Source of the DNA: Haloprofundus halophilus
Lineage (GTDB): Archaea > Halobacteriota > Halobacteria > Halobacteriales > Haloferacaceae
Assembly: GCF_003439925.1 (NCBI RefSeq)
Contig: NZ_QQRR01000001.1
Coordinates: forward strand, 1,612,001-1,676,000
Direction: 5' to 3'
DNA length: 64,000 bases
This document shows, one piece after another, positions 34,174 through 42,629 of this stretch (position 1 is the first letter of the stretch; the number at the start of each line of letters is the position of its first letter). The translations under genes and the position numbers were made by a program. The notes beneath the pieces were generated by a model. That model saw only the letters and a program-made list of their open reading frames with translations. It ran no database searches and was not told where the DNA came from.

Positions 34174-35169
34174 ATGGACGCCTACGAGCGAATCACCCGG
34201 AACGCCTCCGAGGTGGTCACCGAGGACGAGGTACGCACGCTAGCTGAATCACCCGAGGGCAAGCGGGCGTACGTCGGCTACGAGCCGTCGGGCGTCCTCC
34301 ACATCGGTCACATGCTGACGGCGACGAAGCTCATCGACCTGCAGGAGGCGGGCTTCGAGGTCACCGTGCTTCTGGCCGACGTCCACGCCTACCTCAACGA
34401 CAAGGGGACGTTCGAGGAGATACGCGAGACCGCAGAGCGGATGAGAGAGCAGTTCGTCGCCTACGGCCTCGACGAGTCGAAGACGGAGTTCGTGCTCGGC
34501 TCCGAGTTCCAGTTCGACCGCGAGTACATCCTCGACCTCCACGCGCTCGAACTGAACACCTCGATGTCGCGCGCCGAGCGGGCGATGGCCGAGATCAAGA
34601 GCGGCGAGGCGGTGAAAGTCTCGCAGGCGGTGTACCCGCTGATGCAGGCGCTCGACATCGTCTACCTCGACGTCGACCTCGCCATCGGCGGGATGGAACA
34701 GCGGAAGGTCCACATGCTCGCCCGCGACACGCTGCCGAGCATCGGTGAGGAGTCACCGACCTGCCTGCACACGCCGCTCATCGCCGACCTCGGCTCCGGC
34801 GTCGGGAAGATGTCCTCCTCGAAAGGCGTCACCATCTCGATGGAGGACTCGACCGAGGAGATCGAAGAGAAGGTCAACGGCGCGTACTGCCCGCCGACGG
34901 CCGACCCCGACCCCGACGAGGAGGGCAACGACCGCGAGAACCCCGTCCTCCAGATCTTCGAGTACCACGTCTTCCCGCGCTTCGAGACGGTGGTCGTCGA
35001 ACGCCCCGAGAAGTACGGCGGTAACCTCGAATACGACGACTACGAGTCGCTGGCGGCGGACCTCGAATCCGGCGAGTTGCATCCGGCGGACGCCAAAGGC
35101 GCGCTGGCGGCGTACCTCGACGAACTCGTCGCGCCGGGTCGCGAGAAGATTCGGCAGGCGAAGCAGTAG
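34174..35169 (+). CDS. tyrS: Tyrosyl-tRNA synthetase
   Basis: 331 aa, archaeal/eukaryotic-type length. Class I signatures: YEPSGVLHIGHMLTATKLID (HIGH) and VGKMSSSKGVTISMED (KMSKS). The Tyr pocket region YPLMQALDIVYLDVDLAIGG is clear, and IEEKVNGAYCPPTA is the anticodon-side helical part. It charges tRNA-Tyr. It has its own promoter region downstream of the permease and no leader peptide with Tyr codons. Confidence 0.97.
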   Translation: MDAYERITRNASEVVTEDEVRTLAESPEGKRAYVGYEPSGVLHIGHMLTATKLIDLQEAGFEVTVLLADVHAYLNDKGTFEEIRETAERMREQFVAYGLDESKTEFVLGSEFQFDREYILDLHALELNTSMSRAERAMAEIKSGEAVKVSQAVYPLMQALDIVYLDVDLAIGGMEQRKVHMLARDTLPSIGEESPTCLHTPLIADLGSGVGKMSSSKGVTISMEDSTEEIEEKVNGAYCPPTADPDPDEEGNDRENPVLQIFEYHVFPRFETVVVERPEKYGGNLEYDDYESLAADLESGELHPADAKGALAAYLDELVAPGREKIRQAKQ

Positions 35170-35200
35170 CGGTCGCCCGGTTCGAGAGTGGAGCGCCCGC

Positions 35201-35380
35201 TCAGGCGAAGCCGAACGCCTGCATCGTACTTTTGACGATTCCCTGCGCGACGAGACCGACGCCCGCCAGCACGAGCGCGAGGCCGGCGGCGACGATGGGT
35301 GCCTGATAGGCGACGATACCGATTCCCGCGAGCAGCAGAACGACGCCGAGAACGCCGGACGTACCGAGCTTGTCGAGCAT
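35201..35380 (-). CDS. Small two-helix membrane protein
   Basis: 59 aa from the ATG at 35380 (MLDKLGTSGVLGVVLLLAGI). Two hydrophobic helices (VLGVVLLLAGIGIVAYQ and AAGLALVLAGVGLVAQGI) are linked by APIV, ending STMQAFGFA. It lies in the gap between tyrS and eif1A on the opposite strand, so it is convergent with tyrS (31 bp) and divergent from eif1A. Small size and typical codon use suggest a real gene. Function unknown. Confidence 0.7.
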   Translation of the reverse strand: MLDKLGTSGVLGVVLLLAGIGIVAYQAPIVAAGLALVLAGVGLVAQGIVKSTMQAFGFA

Positions 35381-35498
35381 ACCCGATACTCCTCGCGTCT
35401 GTCCGGTAAAACCACCGGTCGCGTCGCGGGAGAGGTCGTTCTGTCGCCCGTTCGGCTTTCAACGGCGGTTTTAACAATTACGACGACGAACGGCCCTT

Positions 35499-35783
35499 AT
35501 GAGCGAGAACGAAGGGCGCAACAACCTTCGAATGCCGAACGACGACGAGGAGTTCGCGGTCGTGACGAACATGCTCGGCGCAAACCGCGTGAAGGTTCGC
35601 TGCGCGGACGGCACGGAACGGACCGCTCGCATTCCCGGCCGGATGCAGAAACGCATCTGGATACGCGAAGACGACGTCGTCCTCGTCGAACCGTGGGACT
35701 GGCAGGACGAGAAAGCCGACGTGACCTGGCGCTACAAGAAGCAGGAGGCCGAGCAGTTGCGCGAAGAAGGGCACATCCAGTAG
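35499..35783 (+). CDS. eif1A: Translation initiation factor aIF1A
   Basis: 94 aa. The OB-fold S1-like domain ([40 protein letters not shown] and [15 protein letters not shown]) is the aIF1A/eIF1A signature. It binds the A site of the small subunit and helps start-codon selection. With rio1 it begins a ribosome-biogenesis/initiation set on the plus strand. A TATA-like stretch (GTTTTAACAATTA, about 35468-35480) lies about 20-30 nt upstream, so the mRNA is probably leaderless. Confidence 0.97.
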   Translation: MSENEGRNNLRMPNDDEEFAVVTNMLGANRVKVRCADGTERTARIPGRMQKRIWIREDDVVLVEPWDWQDEKADVTWRYKKQEAEQLREEGHIQ

Positions 35784-35894
35784 CCAGTCGTAGTTCGATG
35801 CGGTTCGGGGTCTACGGACCGAAGCGACGACGTGGAACGACCGCTGGTCCGCACCTGTGAGTCTTTTAACGCCGGCGCTCGTAGCCCTTCACGA

Positions 35895-36752
35895 ATGACT
35901 GACGAGTTCGGCCTGATAGCGCCCGACGCCGCCGACGGCTTCGGAGACGAGTGGGAGGAGATAGACGTCTCCGACACGGAGGCCGACCGTATCGCACGCC
36001 GCCGGGACCGCGAGTTCAGCCAGTTCAGAAAGCGCATCAAGGACGCCGACCAGTTCAAAGTCGAGCAGTCGGTGTTCGACGACGCCACGTTCGCGGCCAT
36101 CTACAAACTGGTTCAGGACGGCTACATCGAAGCGTTCGGCGGCCCCATCTCGACCGGCAAGGAAGCGAACGTCTACGAGGCGCTCGGAGCCGACGACACC
36201 GACGTCGCGGTGAAGATATACCGGATAAGCGCCTCGAACTTCCAACAGATGCGCGAGTACCTCGAAGGCGACCCGCGCTTCGAGGGCATCGGCAACGACA
36301 AGGGAAAGATCGTGCTCGCGTGGGTCAGAAAGGAGTTCGCCAACCTCGAACGCGCCCAGAAGGCGGGCGTCCGCGTGCCGACGCCCATCGCCGTCGAGCG
36401 CAACGTGCTCGTGATGGAACTCGTCGGCCTCGTCGAGGAGCGCGCGCGCCGCCTCGCGGAGGTGAACGTCGAAAACCCGCAGACGGCGTACGAAGTCGTC
36501 CGCGAGTACATGCGACGCCTCCACGGCGCCGGGTTGGTCCACGGCGACCTCTCGGAGTACAACATGATAATCCACGAGGGCGAGCTCGTCATCATCGACC
36601 TCGGGCAGGCCGTGACGGTTCACCACCCCAACGCCGCCGAGTTCCTCGACCGCGACTGCGAGAACGTCGCGAACTTCTTCTCCCGACAGGGTCTCGACGT
36701 GACCGGCGAGGAACTGCGCGAGTACGTCACCGAGGTCGAACCGGAGCCGTAG
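35895..36752 (+). CDS. rio1: Serine/threonine protein kinase Rio1
   Basis: 285 aa from the ATG at 35895 (MTDEFGLIAPDAADGFGDEW); longer frames upstream are unlikely. RIO fold: GPISTGKEANVYEALG (flexible P-loop-like strand), VKIYRISASNFQQMREYLEG, EFANLERAQKAGVRVPTPI, LVHGDLSEYNMIIHEG (catalytic HGD) and VIIDLGQAVTVHHPNA (metal Asp). Rio1 acts as an ATPase/kinase in small ribosomal subunit maturation. In other haloarchaea eif1A-rio1-KH (dim2-like) genes are usually consecutive; here trpS and a transporter gene lie between rio1 and the KH gene. Confidence 0.95.
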   Translation: MTDEFGLIAPDAADGFGDEWEEIDVSDTEADRIARRRDREFSQFRKRIKDADQFKVEQSVFDDATFAAIYKLVQDGYIEAFGGPISTGKEANVYEALGADDTDVAVKIYRISASNFQQMREYLEGDPRFEGIGNDKGKIVLAWVRKEFANLERAQKAGVRVPTPIAVERNVLVMELVGLVEERARRLAEVNVENPQTAYEVVREYMRRLHGAGLVHGDLSEYNMIIHEGELVIIDLGQAVTVHHPNAAEFLDRDCENVANFFSRQGLDVTGEELREYVTEVEPEP

Positions 36753-36910
36753 CCGGTCGTCGGCCGCAGAGACAACTCTCACGACGATGCAACCTGCGGT
36801 ATGGGCAACAGGTGTCGACACTCCGACGTATGCAATCCATCGCGGACGCCGGGACGCTGAGCATCTGAGCGTACTCGTCGACACGCTTTTTCCCTCTCCC
36901 CATCTACTCG
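36753..36910. other. Gap between rio1 and the trpS leader ORF
   Basis: About 160 bp with no gene. The only promoter-like feature is CGCTTTTTCCC (36885-36894) with a T5 run (36887-36891) about 20-27 nt upstream of the leader ATG at 36911, a weak but plausible TATA/BRE position for a leaderless leader-peptide transcript. An open 71-codon frame from 36787 overlaps this region, but its composition is not protein-like. Confidence 0.5.
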
Positions 36911-36994
36911 ATGACGATGAACGCCGCTCCCTGGCGCTGGTGGTCGCCCGCCTCGGGAGCGGACAGTCCCGCCGTCGTCGTCGCCGCGGCGTAA
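36911..36994 (+). CDS. Trp-rich leader peptide ORF upstream of trpS
   Basis: A 27-codon ORF (ATG at 36911; in-frame ATG also at 36917; TAA at 36992-36994) reads MTMNAAPWRWW then SPASGADSPAVVVAAA. Trp codons are at positions 8, 10 and 11, i.e. TGG CGC TGG TGG, three Trp within four codons; Trp is the rarest residue in haloarchaeal proteins. It ends 84 nt before the trpS ATG. A CGCCCGC (36945-36951), right after the Trp codons, is complementary to GCGGGCG (37010-37016), just past the stop. The sequence is what a Trp-sensing leader peptide would look like; regulation itself is inferred. Confidence 0.75.
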   Translation: MTMNAAPWRWWSPASGADSPAVVVAAA

Positions 36995-37078
36995 CCCGGT
37001 GACCCCGACGCGGGCGCTCACTCCGTTCTTCTCGCTCGCACCGCGTTCGACTACCACGACGAACTAATCCACCAGCAG
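36945..37078 (+). promoter_or_regulatory. Candidate attenuator / translational control region of trpS
   Basis: From the end of the Trp codons to the trpS start. CGCCCGC (36945-36951) can pair with GCGGGCG (37010-37016) to form a 7-bp stem over the leader's stop. GTTCG and CGAAC around 37044-37064 offer a second small stem nearer the trpS start. A pyrimidine run with Ts (TCCGTTCTTCTC, 37022-37033) follows the first stem. A ribosome stalled at the Trp codons would cover the first arm and change the fold. Seen: complementarity and order. Inferred: that it regulates. Confidence 0.4.
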
Positions 37079-38233
37079 ATGCCCGATTTCACCGTCACAC
37101 CGTACAGCGTCGAGGGCGAGGTCGACTACGACCGCCTCCTCGACCAGTTCGGCGCAGACCGACTGACAGACGAACAGTTATCGACCTTCCCGCAGCCGCC
37201 GCACCCCCTGCTCCGCCGCGGCGTGTTCTACGCCGGCCGCGACGTAGACCGGTTCACGAGCGCCGCCAGTCGCGGCGAGACCGTCTCGGTCGTGACCGGC
37301 CGAGGACCGTCGGGGCCGATGCATCTCGGCCACGTCCTCCCCTTCTACTTCGCGAAGTGGCTGCAGGCGGAGACGGGCGCGTACGTCTACGTCCCGCTCT
37401 CCGACGACGAGAAGTACTTCTCGAAGGACCTCTCCTTCGAGGAGATTCACGACCACACGCGCGAGAATCTCCGCGACCTCGTCGCGGTCGGGTTCGACCC
37501 CGAGCGGACGCGCTTCGTCGTCGACACCGCCGACGCCGACGTACTCTACCCGCTCGCCGCCGAGTTCGCCAAGGAGATCACGCCCGCGACGGTCGACGCG
37601 ACCTACGGCGACCCGCCGAACGTCGGACTGGGGTTCTATCCGGCGATGCAGGCGACGCATCTCCTGTTGCCCCAACTGCTCCGCGGCCGTCACCCGACGC
37701 TCGTCCCCATCGCCGTCGACCAGGACCCGCACATCCGCGTCTGCCGCGACATCGCCGGAAAACAGCGCTACGACGTGGGGAAGCCGGGCGCACTACTCTC
37801 GAAGTTCCTCCCCCGACTGGGCGGCGGCGGCGGTAAGATGAGCAGTTCGGGCGACGACCCGAGCATCTACCTCACCGACGACCGCGAGACCGTTCGAGAG
37901 AAGGTGTCGAAATACGCCTTTTCGGGCGGTCGGTCGGACATCGACGAACACCGAGAGAAGGGCGGCGACCCGGAGGTCGACGTGGCGTACCAACTGCTGT
38001 TCTCGTTCTTCGAGTCGGACGACGAGACCGTCGAACGACTCGCGCGCGAGTACCGCACCGGGGAGTTGCTGAGCGGGGAGATGAAGCGGTACGCCGCCGA
38101 CCGAATCGCCGACTTTCTGGAGGCGCACCAGTCGCGGCGGCCCGAAGGCGGGATTCGAGAGTCCGTCGAACCGTACCGTCTGACCGAGGACGAACGAGCG
38201 AAGGTGCGGCCGGACGTGTTCGGCGGAGTGTAG
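37079..38233 (+). CDS. trpS: Tryptophanyl-tRNA synthetase
   Basis: 384 aa. HIGH-type motif GRGPSGPMHLGHVLPFYFAK, KMSKS motif GGGKMSSSGDDPS and the archaeal/eukaryotic-type TrpRS core (PLSDDEKYFSKDLSFEEIH, GFYPAMQATHLLLPQ, VDQDPHIRVCRDIAGK). It charges tRNA-Trp. It sits directly downstream of the Trp-rich leader ORF, and a drug/metabolite exporter-type gene follows after 101 bp. Haloarchaea can carry two TrpRS genes; whether this is the only copy cannot be seen here. Confidence 0.96.
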   Translation: MPDFTVTPYSVEGEVDYDRLLDQFGADRLTDEQLSTFPQPPHPLLRRGVFYAGRDVDRFTSAASRGETVSVVTGRGPSGPMHLGHVLPFYFAKWLQAETGAYVYVPLSDDEKYFSKDLSFEEIHDHTRENLRDLVAVGFDPERTRFVVDTADADVLYPLAAEFAKEITPATVDATYGDPPNVGLGFYPAMQATHLLLPQLLRGRHPTLVPIAVDQDPHIRVCRDIAGKQRYDVGKPGALLSKFLPRLGGGGGKMSSSGDDPSIYLTDDRETVREKVSKYAFSGGRSDIDEHREKGGDPEVDVAYQLLFSFFESDDETVERLAREYRTGELLSGEMKRYAADRIADFLEAHQSRRPEGGIRESVEPYRLTEDERAKVRPDVFGGV

Positions 38234-38334
38234 GCGTCCGAATCGGGTCGCTTCCGCGAGAGAAGTCGCTCGGTCGCCGGATAGTCCGCGAAACCGCCGC
38301 AGAAGGTTAATTCGACTGACGGCGTACCGACGCT

Positions 38335-39261
38335 ATGAACCGCGCGCGGACGGTCGGGTTGTTTCTCCTCCTGCCGCTGCTGTTCGGGGCGGCGTTCCCA
38401 GCTATCAAAGCCGGACTCGACTACGTCCCGCCGCTGCTTTTCGCCGCGGGGCGCTACCTGCTGTCGGCGCTCCTGCTTCTCGGCTTCGCCGCCGCGACGA
38501 GCGACGCGTGGCTGCCGCGGACGCGAGACGACTGGGTAGCCGTCTTCGGCGCGGGCGTCTTCTTCATCGGCGGTACCGGTCTCCTGTACCTCGGCCAGCA
38601 GTACACCACGAGCGGCGTCGCCGCCATCATCTACAGTCTCATCCCGATTCTGACGCCGCTCATCGCGTGGGGGCTGCTACCGCACGAGAGCTTCTCACGG
38701 CGGTACGTTCTGGGGCTGTTCGTTGGGTTCGTCGGCGTCGCGCTGGTGATTCAGCCCGACCCGTCGAACCTGTTCGGCGAGTCGGTCCTCGGCGAGGGAC
38801 TCGTCCTGTTGGCGGCGACGAGCGTGACGCTCGGCAGCGTACTCATCCGCCGCTACCAGCCGACGATGTCCGTCGTCGCGCTCACCGGCTGGGCGATGGT
38901 TCCCGGCGCGTTGCTACAGCTGGCGTTCAGCGCCGCCATCGGCGAGTCGCTCGCGGCGGTTCGCCCGACGGCGACGGCCATCTTGCTCCTGCTCTACCTC
39001 GCGGTGGTCGCCAGCGGCGTCGGCTTCGCCGTCTACTTCTACCTCCTGGAGACCATCGGGCCGCTGGAAGTGAACCTCATCTCGTATCTCATCCCCGTCG
39101 TCGCCGTCACCATCGGGTGGTTCTTCCTCGACGAAGCCATCACGACGCTCACGCTCGTCGGGTTCGGCGTCATCGTCGTCGGGTTCGCGCTCCTGCGCGG
39201 CGAGGACCTCGCGCCGATACTGCGTCGGCGACTCCGGAACCGGAGACGTCCGGCCGCGTGA
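38335..39261 (+). CDS. DMT superfamily (EamA) transporter
   Basis: 308 aa with ten hydrophobic helices in two EamA halves (first: VGLFLLLPLLFGAAFPAIKA..., second: LVLLAATSVTLGSVLIRRYQ ...). GGTGLLYLGQQYTTSGVAAI and NLISYLIPVVAVTIGWFFLD are typical family segments. EamA members export metabolites, including amino acids and their precursors, in bacteria. It follows trpS (101-bp gap) on the same strand, which makes an amino-acid-related substrate a reasonable guess only. Confidence 0.88.
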   Translation: MNRARTVGLFLLLPLLFGAAFPAIKAGLDYVPPLLFAAGRYLLSALLLLGFAAATSDAWLPRTRDDWVAVFGAGVFFIGGTGLLYLGQQYTTSGVAAIIYSLIPILTPLIAWGLLPHESFSRRYVLGLFVGFVGVALVIQPDPSNLFGESVLGEGLVLLAATSVTLGSVLIRRYQPTMSVVALTGWAMVPGALLQLAFSAAIGESLAAVRPTATAILLLLYLAVVASGVGFAVYFYLLETIGPLEVNLISYLIPVVAVTIGWFFLDEAITTLTLVGFGVIVVGFALLRGEDLAPILRRRLRNRRRPAA

Positions 39262-39332
39262 GTGACGGTATCGAGAACCGAGGGGGCGGCGCTGAGGGAA
39301 ATCTTAAACGGCTCCGACGGGTAGCACGCATC

Positions 39333-39872
39333 ATGCAACACGTGAAGGTACCGCAGGACCGCATCGGTGTTCTCATCGGTGACGGCGGCGAGACCATGCG
39401 CGAGATCGAGAGTCAGGCGGAGGTCCGCCTCGACATCGATTCCGAGTCCGGGTCGGTCGCCATCGACTCGGTCGGCGACCCCGTCACGGGTCTCGTTGCG
39501 CCGGATATCGTCCAGGCCATCGGTCGCGGATTCTCCCCCGAGGCCGCGCTGTCGCTTCTGAACGACGAGATGCGGATGTTCGACCTCATCGACCTCGACG
39601 AGCAGACGCGAAACAAGAACGACCTCCAGCGCCAGAAAGGTCGACTCATCGGCGAGAACGGCCGAACGCGCGAACTGATGGAGGAACTCAGCGGCGCGGA
39701 CGTCGTCATCTACGGCTCGACGCTCGGCATCATCGGCCAACCCGAGGAGGTCGAGGCGGTCCGCCGCGCGGCCGGGATGCTGCTCGACGGCGCACCCCAC
39801 GGCGCGGTGTACTCGTTCCTCGAACGCAAACACAACGAACTCACCCGCGGATTCGACGTCTCCTCGGACTGA
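39333..39872 (+). CDS. KH-domain RNA-binding protein (archaeal Dim2/Pno1-like)
   Basis: 179 aa from the ATG at 39333 (MQHVKVPQDRIGVLIGDGGE). Two KH-like domains: GVLIGDGGETMREIESQAEV (GxxG loop) and GRLIGENGRTRELMEELSGA (second GxxG). The partner eukaryotic Pno1/Dim2 is an 18S rRNA maturation factor working with Rio1 and Nob1. Archaeal homologues usually sit next to rio1 and eif1A; here trpS and a transporter come between. It is 71 bp downstream of the EamA gene, with a TATA-like AT-rich piece (AAATCTTAAACG) at about 39299-39310. Confidence 0.92.
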   Translation: MQHVKVPQDRIGVLIGDGGETMREIESQAEVRLDIDSESGSVAIDSVGDPVTGLVAPDIVQAIGRGFSPEAALSLLNDEMRMFDLIDLDEQTRNKNDLQRQKGRLIGENGRTRELMEELSGADVVIYGSTLGIIGQPEEVEAVRRAAGMLLDGAPHGAVYSFLERKHNELTRGFDVSSD

Positions 39873-39983
39873 GCGCGACGCCTCCGAACCGTTGTCGACT
39901 ACTTATACCCACAGCGAGCGGACGTTCGATTTCGCTGTCAAAGCCACACCGTGTGCCGTTTTGGCATAGCATCGTTCGATAGG

Positions 39984-39991
39984 TTTTTATA
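39984..39991 (+). promoter_or_regulatory. Thermosome promoter TATA box
   Basis: TTTTTATA, preceded by a purine-rich BRE-like CGATAGG, lies 27-34 nt upstream of the ATG at 40018. It is one of the best TATA boxes in the window, as expected for an abundant, heat-inducible chaperonin. An AT-rich GAATCACAAACAAT follows up to the start. Confidence 0.65.
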
Positions 39992-40017
39992 GAATCACAA
40001 ACAATCCCGGAGTGATT

Positions 40018-41694
40018 ATGTCTCAGCGACGCCGGATGGGCAATCAGCCCATGATCGTACTCTCGGAGGACAGTCAGCGAACGTCCGGAAAGGACGCGCA
40101 GTCGATGAACATCACCGCGGGCAAAGCCGTCGCGGAGTCGGTCCGCACGACACTCGGCCCGAAGGGGATGGACAAGATGCTCGTCGACTCCTCGGGCGGC
40201 GTCGTCGTCACGAACGACGGCGTGACCATCCTCAAGGAGATGGACATCGACCACCCCGCGGCGAACATGATCGTCGAAGTCTCCGAGACGCAGGAGGACG
40301 AGGTCGGCGACGGTACCACGTCCGCCGTCGTCGTCGCCGGTGAACTCCTCGACCAGGCCGAGGAGCTTCTCGACTCCGACGTCCACGCGACCACCGTCGC
40401 GCAGGGCTACCGGCAGGCCGCCGAGAAGGCGAAGGAGATCCTGAACGAGCAGGCAATCGACGTCTCCGAGGACGACCGCGAGACGCTCGTCAAAATCGCC
40501 GCGACGGCGATGACGGGTAAGGGCGCAGAGAGCGCCAAAGACCAGCTCGCCGAACTCGTCGTCGACGCCGTGCTCGCCGTCGCCGACGAGGACGACATCG
40601 ACACCGAGAACGTCAGCGTCGAGAAGGTCGTCGGCGGCGCAATCGACAACTCCGAGCTCGTCGAGGGCGTCATCGTCGACAAGGAACGCGTCAACGACAA
40701 CATGCCGTACGCGGTCGAAGACGCCAACGTGGCGCTGTTCGACGGCGCGCTCGAAGTGAAGGAGACCGAGATCGACGCCGAGGTCAACGTCACCGACCCC
40801 GACCAGCTCCAGCAGTTCCTCGACCAGGAAGAGAAACAGCTGCGCGAGATGGTCGACAAGCTCGTCGACGTCGGCGCCGACGTCGTGTTCGTCGGCGACG
40901 GCATCGACGACATGGCCCAGCATTACCTCGCCAAAGAGGGCATTCTGGCGGTGCGCCGCGCCAAGAGCGGCGACCTCAAGCGCCTCGCCCGCGCGACGGG
41001 CGGCCGCGTCGTCTCCAACGTCGACGACATCGAGGAGGACGACCTCGGCTTCGCCGGCTCCGTCGCCCAGAAGGACGTCGGCGGCGACGAGCGCATCTTC
41101 GTCGAGGACGTCGAAGAGGCCAAGTCCGTGACGCTCATCCTCCGCGGCGGCACCGAACACGTCGTCGACGAGGTCGAGCGCGCTATCGACGACTCCCTCG
41201 GCGTCGTCCGCACGACGCTCGAAGACGGGAAAGTGCTGCCCGGCGGCGGCGCTCCCGAGACGGAGCTCGCGCTCCAGCTCCGCGACTTCGCCGACTCCGT
41301 CGGCGGCCGCGAGCAGCTCGCCATCGAGGCGTTCGCCGACGCGCTGGAGGTCATCCCGCGCACGCTCGCCGAGAACGCGGGTCTCGACTCCATCGACTCG
41401 CTGGTCGACCTGCGCTCCCGGCACGACGGCGGCGAGTTCGGTGCGGGTCTCGACGCCTACACCGGCGACGTCATCGACATGAACGAGGAGGGCGTCGTCG
41501 AACCCCTCCGCGTCAAGACGCAGGCCATCGAGTCCGCCACCGAGGCGGCCGTGATGATCCTCCGCATCGACGACGTCATCGCGGCGGGCGACCTCCGCGC
41601 CTCGACCGACGACGGCGGCGACGACGAGATGCCGCCGGGCGGCGGTGGCATGGGCGGCATGGGCGGTATGGGCGGCATGGGCGGCGCGATGTGA
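40018..41694 (+). CDS. Thermosome (group II chaperonin) subunit
   Basis: 558 aa from the ATG at 40018; a GTG two codons upstream is in frame but less likely. Chaperonin ATPase motifs: [47 protein letters not shown] and the Asp-containing [12 protein letters not shown]. The apical domain is central (150-400); [20 protein letters not shown] and VLPGGGAPE are the late conserved segments. The C-terminus is the typical GGM-rich tail ([12 protein letters not shown]). It forms the stacked-ring protein-folding machine. A strong hairpin follows 3 nt after the stop. Confidence 0.97.
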   Translation: MSQRRRMGNQPMIVLSEDSQRTSGKDAQSMNITAGKAVAESVRTTLGPKGMDKMLVDSSGGVVVTNDGVTILKEMDIDHPAANMIVEVSETQEDEVGDGTTSAVVVAGELLDQAEELLDSDVHATTVAQGYRQAAEKAKEILNEQAIDVSEDDRETLVKIAATAMTGKGAESAKDQLAELVVDAVLAVADEDDIDTENVSVEKVVGGAIDNSELVEGVIVDKERVNDNMPYAVEDANVALFDGALEVKETEIDAEVNVTDPDQLQQFLDQEEKQLREMVDKLVDVGADVVFVGDGIDDMAQHYLAKEGILAVRRAKSGDLKRLARATGGRVVSNVDDIEEDDLGFAGSVAQKDVGGDERIFVEDVEEAKSVTLILRGGTEHVVDEVERAIDDSLGVVRTTLEDGKVLPGGGAPETELALQLRDFADSVGGREQLAIEAFADALEVIPRTLAENAGLDSIDSLVDLRSRHDGGEFGAGLDAYTGDVIDMNEEGVVEPLRVKTQAIESATEAAVMILRIDDVIAAGDLRASTDDGGDDEMPPGGGGMGGMGGMGGMGGAM

Positions 41695-41696
41695 AG

Positions 41697-41716
41697 ATCG
41701 GGCAACGCCCGATTTT
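41697..41716 (+). terminator. Hairpin followed by T run after the thermosome gene
   Basis: ATCGGGC (41697-41703) and GCCCGAT (41707-41713) form a perfect 7-bp stem with an AAC loop, and the right arm runs into TTTT. This looks like a hairpin/U-tract terminator starting 3 nt after the stop. Archaeal RNA polymerase mainly responds to U-tracts, so the hairpin may help stability or processing instead. Confidence 0.55.
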
Positions 41717-41723
41717 CAGTGGC

Positions 41724-41742
41724 AGTCGAACGTAGTTCGACT
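41724..41742. other. Second perfect hairpin downstream of the thermosome gene
   Basis: AGTCGAAC (41724-41731) and GTTCGACT (41735-41742) form an 8-bp perfect stem with a GTA loop. It lies 7 nt past the first hairpin's tail. A near-duplicate of the gene's end, GATGTGAAGCTCGG (41748-41761), follows, matching GATGTGAAGATCGG at 41689-41702 with one mismatch. The remaining 41762-42020 gap shows no gene I can support. Confidence 0.5.
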
Positions 41743-42020
41743 CAGTCGATGTGAAGCTCGGCTAATTCACAGCCGCGACCCACCGCAACCGCTTCGAACC
41801 GTCTCTCGACCGTCGGCCCGTTCGCCGATTCCGCATTTTTCGCGTCGACCGCGCTTCCGAGTGGCGACGCCGTTTCTCGACCGACCGCGTCGCCCTCGGC
41901 GTCTCGGCGGCACCGGCGTCCGAGTCGACAGCCGCCGCTCCCGCCGGTGCGACCGTCGCTTCCAAATACAAGCCCAACCGACAACTCGCTCATCTCCCAA
42001 CACGCAGACAGGTGAGAGCC

Positions 42021-42629
42021 ATGTCGGAGAATCGTCGGACGTTCGTTCGAGGTATCGCGACGACAGTTCTCGCAGCGGGAGTCGCAGGCTGTGCCGATAT
42101 GGGCGGAGAGGCCGGCGGCGACGGAGGCGACGAAGCCCAGGAGGGAGAGAACGGAACCGATGGTGCCGCGGACGCCGGCAACGAGACGGAGGCAGCCGAG
42201 ACGGAGGAGACCGGCGAAACAGAAGGGACCGCCGGCAACGAGACTGCCGACGACGAGACCGCCGGGAACGAAACGGTCGACAACGAGACGACCGGCAACG
42301 AGAGCGACGTGGAGGGGACGGTCGGCGAGCAGTCACAGCAGGACCTCGAAATCGACCGACACAGCTACTTCCAGCGCGACGGGGAGAGCGGCGTGGAGGG
42401 AGTGATACGGAACACCGGCGACACGACGTACGAACTCGTTACCGTCCACGTCGCCCCTCGCGCGGACGAGAGCGACGACAGCGCCAGAGAGTACCCCGAA
42501 CAGCAGGAGGAGTACCGCGATACGCTCGCCCCGGACGCGACGTGGGAGTTCGAGGTCGTCTTCGATGCGCCCGAGGGACGGAGTCCCGACAGCTACGTCG
42601 TCTGGGTGACCGGTCGAGAGGACGCCTAA
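42021..42629 (+). CDS. Tat-exported lipoprotein with FxLYD-like domain
   Basis: 202 aa from the ATG at 42021 (MSENRRTFVRGIATTVLAAG). A twin-arginine signal (NRRTFVRG) runs into the lipobox VAGC with the Cys as the lipidation site. A long Gly/Glu/Asn/Thr-rich acidic tether with NET repeats follows (about 30-110). The C-terminal domain (about 115-200; VEGVIRNTGDTTYELVTVHV, APDATWEFEVVFDAPEGRSP) fits the FxLYD beta-sandwich. It is a surface-anchored protein, exported by the Tat system seen at 2.6-5.8 kb. Role unknown. Confidence 0.82.
   Translation: MSENRRTFVRGIATTVLAAGVAGCADMGGEAGGDGGDEAQEGENGTDGAADAGNETEAAETEETGETEGTAGNETADDETAGNETVDNETTGNESDVEGTVGEQSQQDLEIDRHSYFQRDGESGVEGVIRNTGDTTYELVTVHVAPRADESDDSAREYPEQQEEYRDTLAPDATWEFEVVFDAPEGRSPDSYVVWVTGREDA

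Noticed and set aside
36787-37002. 71-codon plus-strand ORF covering the trpS leader region
   Set aside because: Arg/Ser-rich composition and a frame different from the Trp-rich leader; no promoter spacing supports its start.
41742-41993. 83-codon minus-strand ORF after the thermosome gene
   Set aside because: Composition is Arg/Gly-rich and not acidic, the first codons have atypical third positions, and no promoter or homology signal is visible; left unannotated though not excluded.
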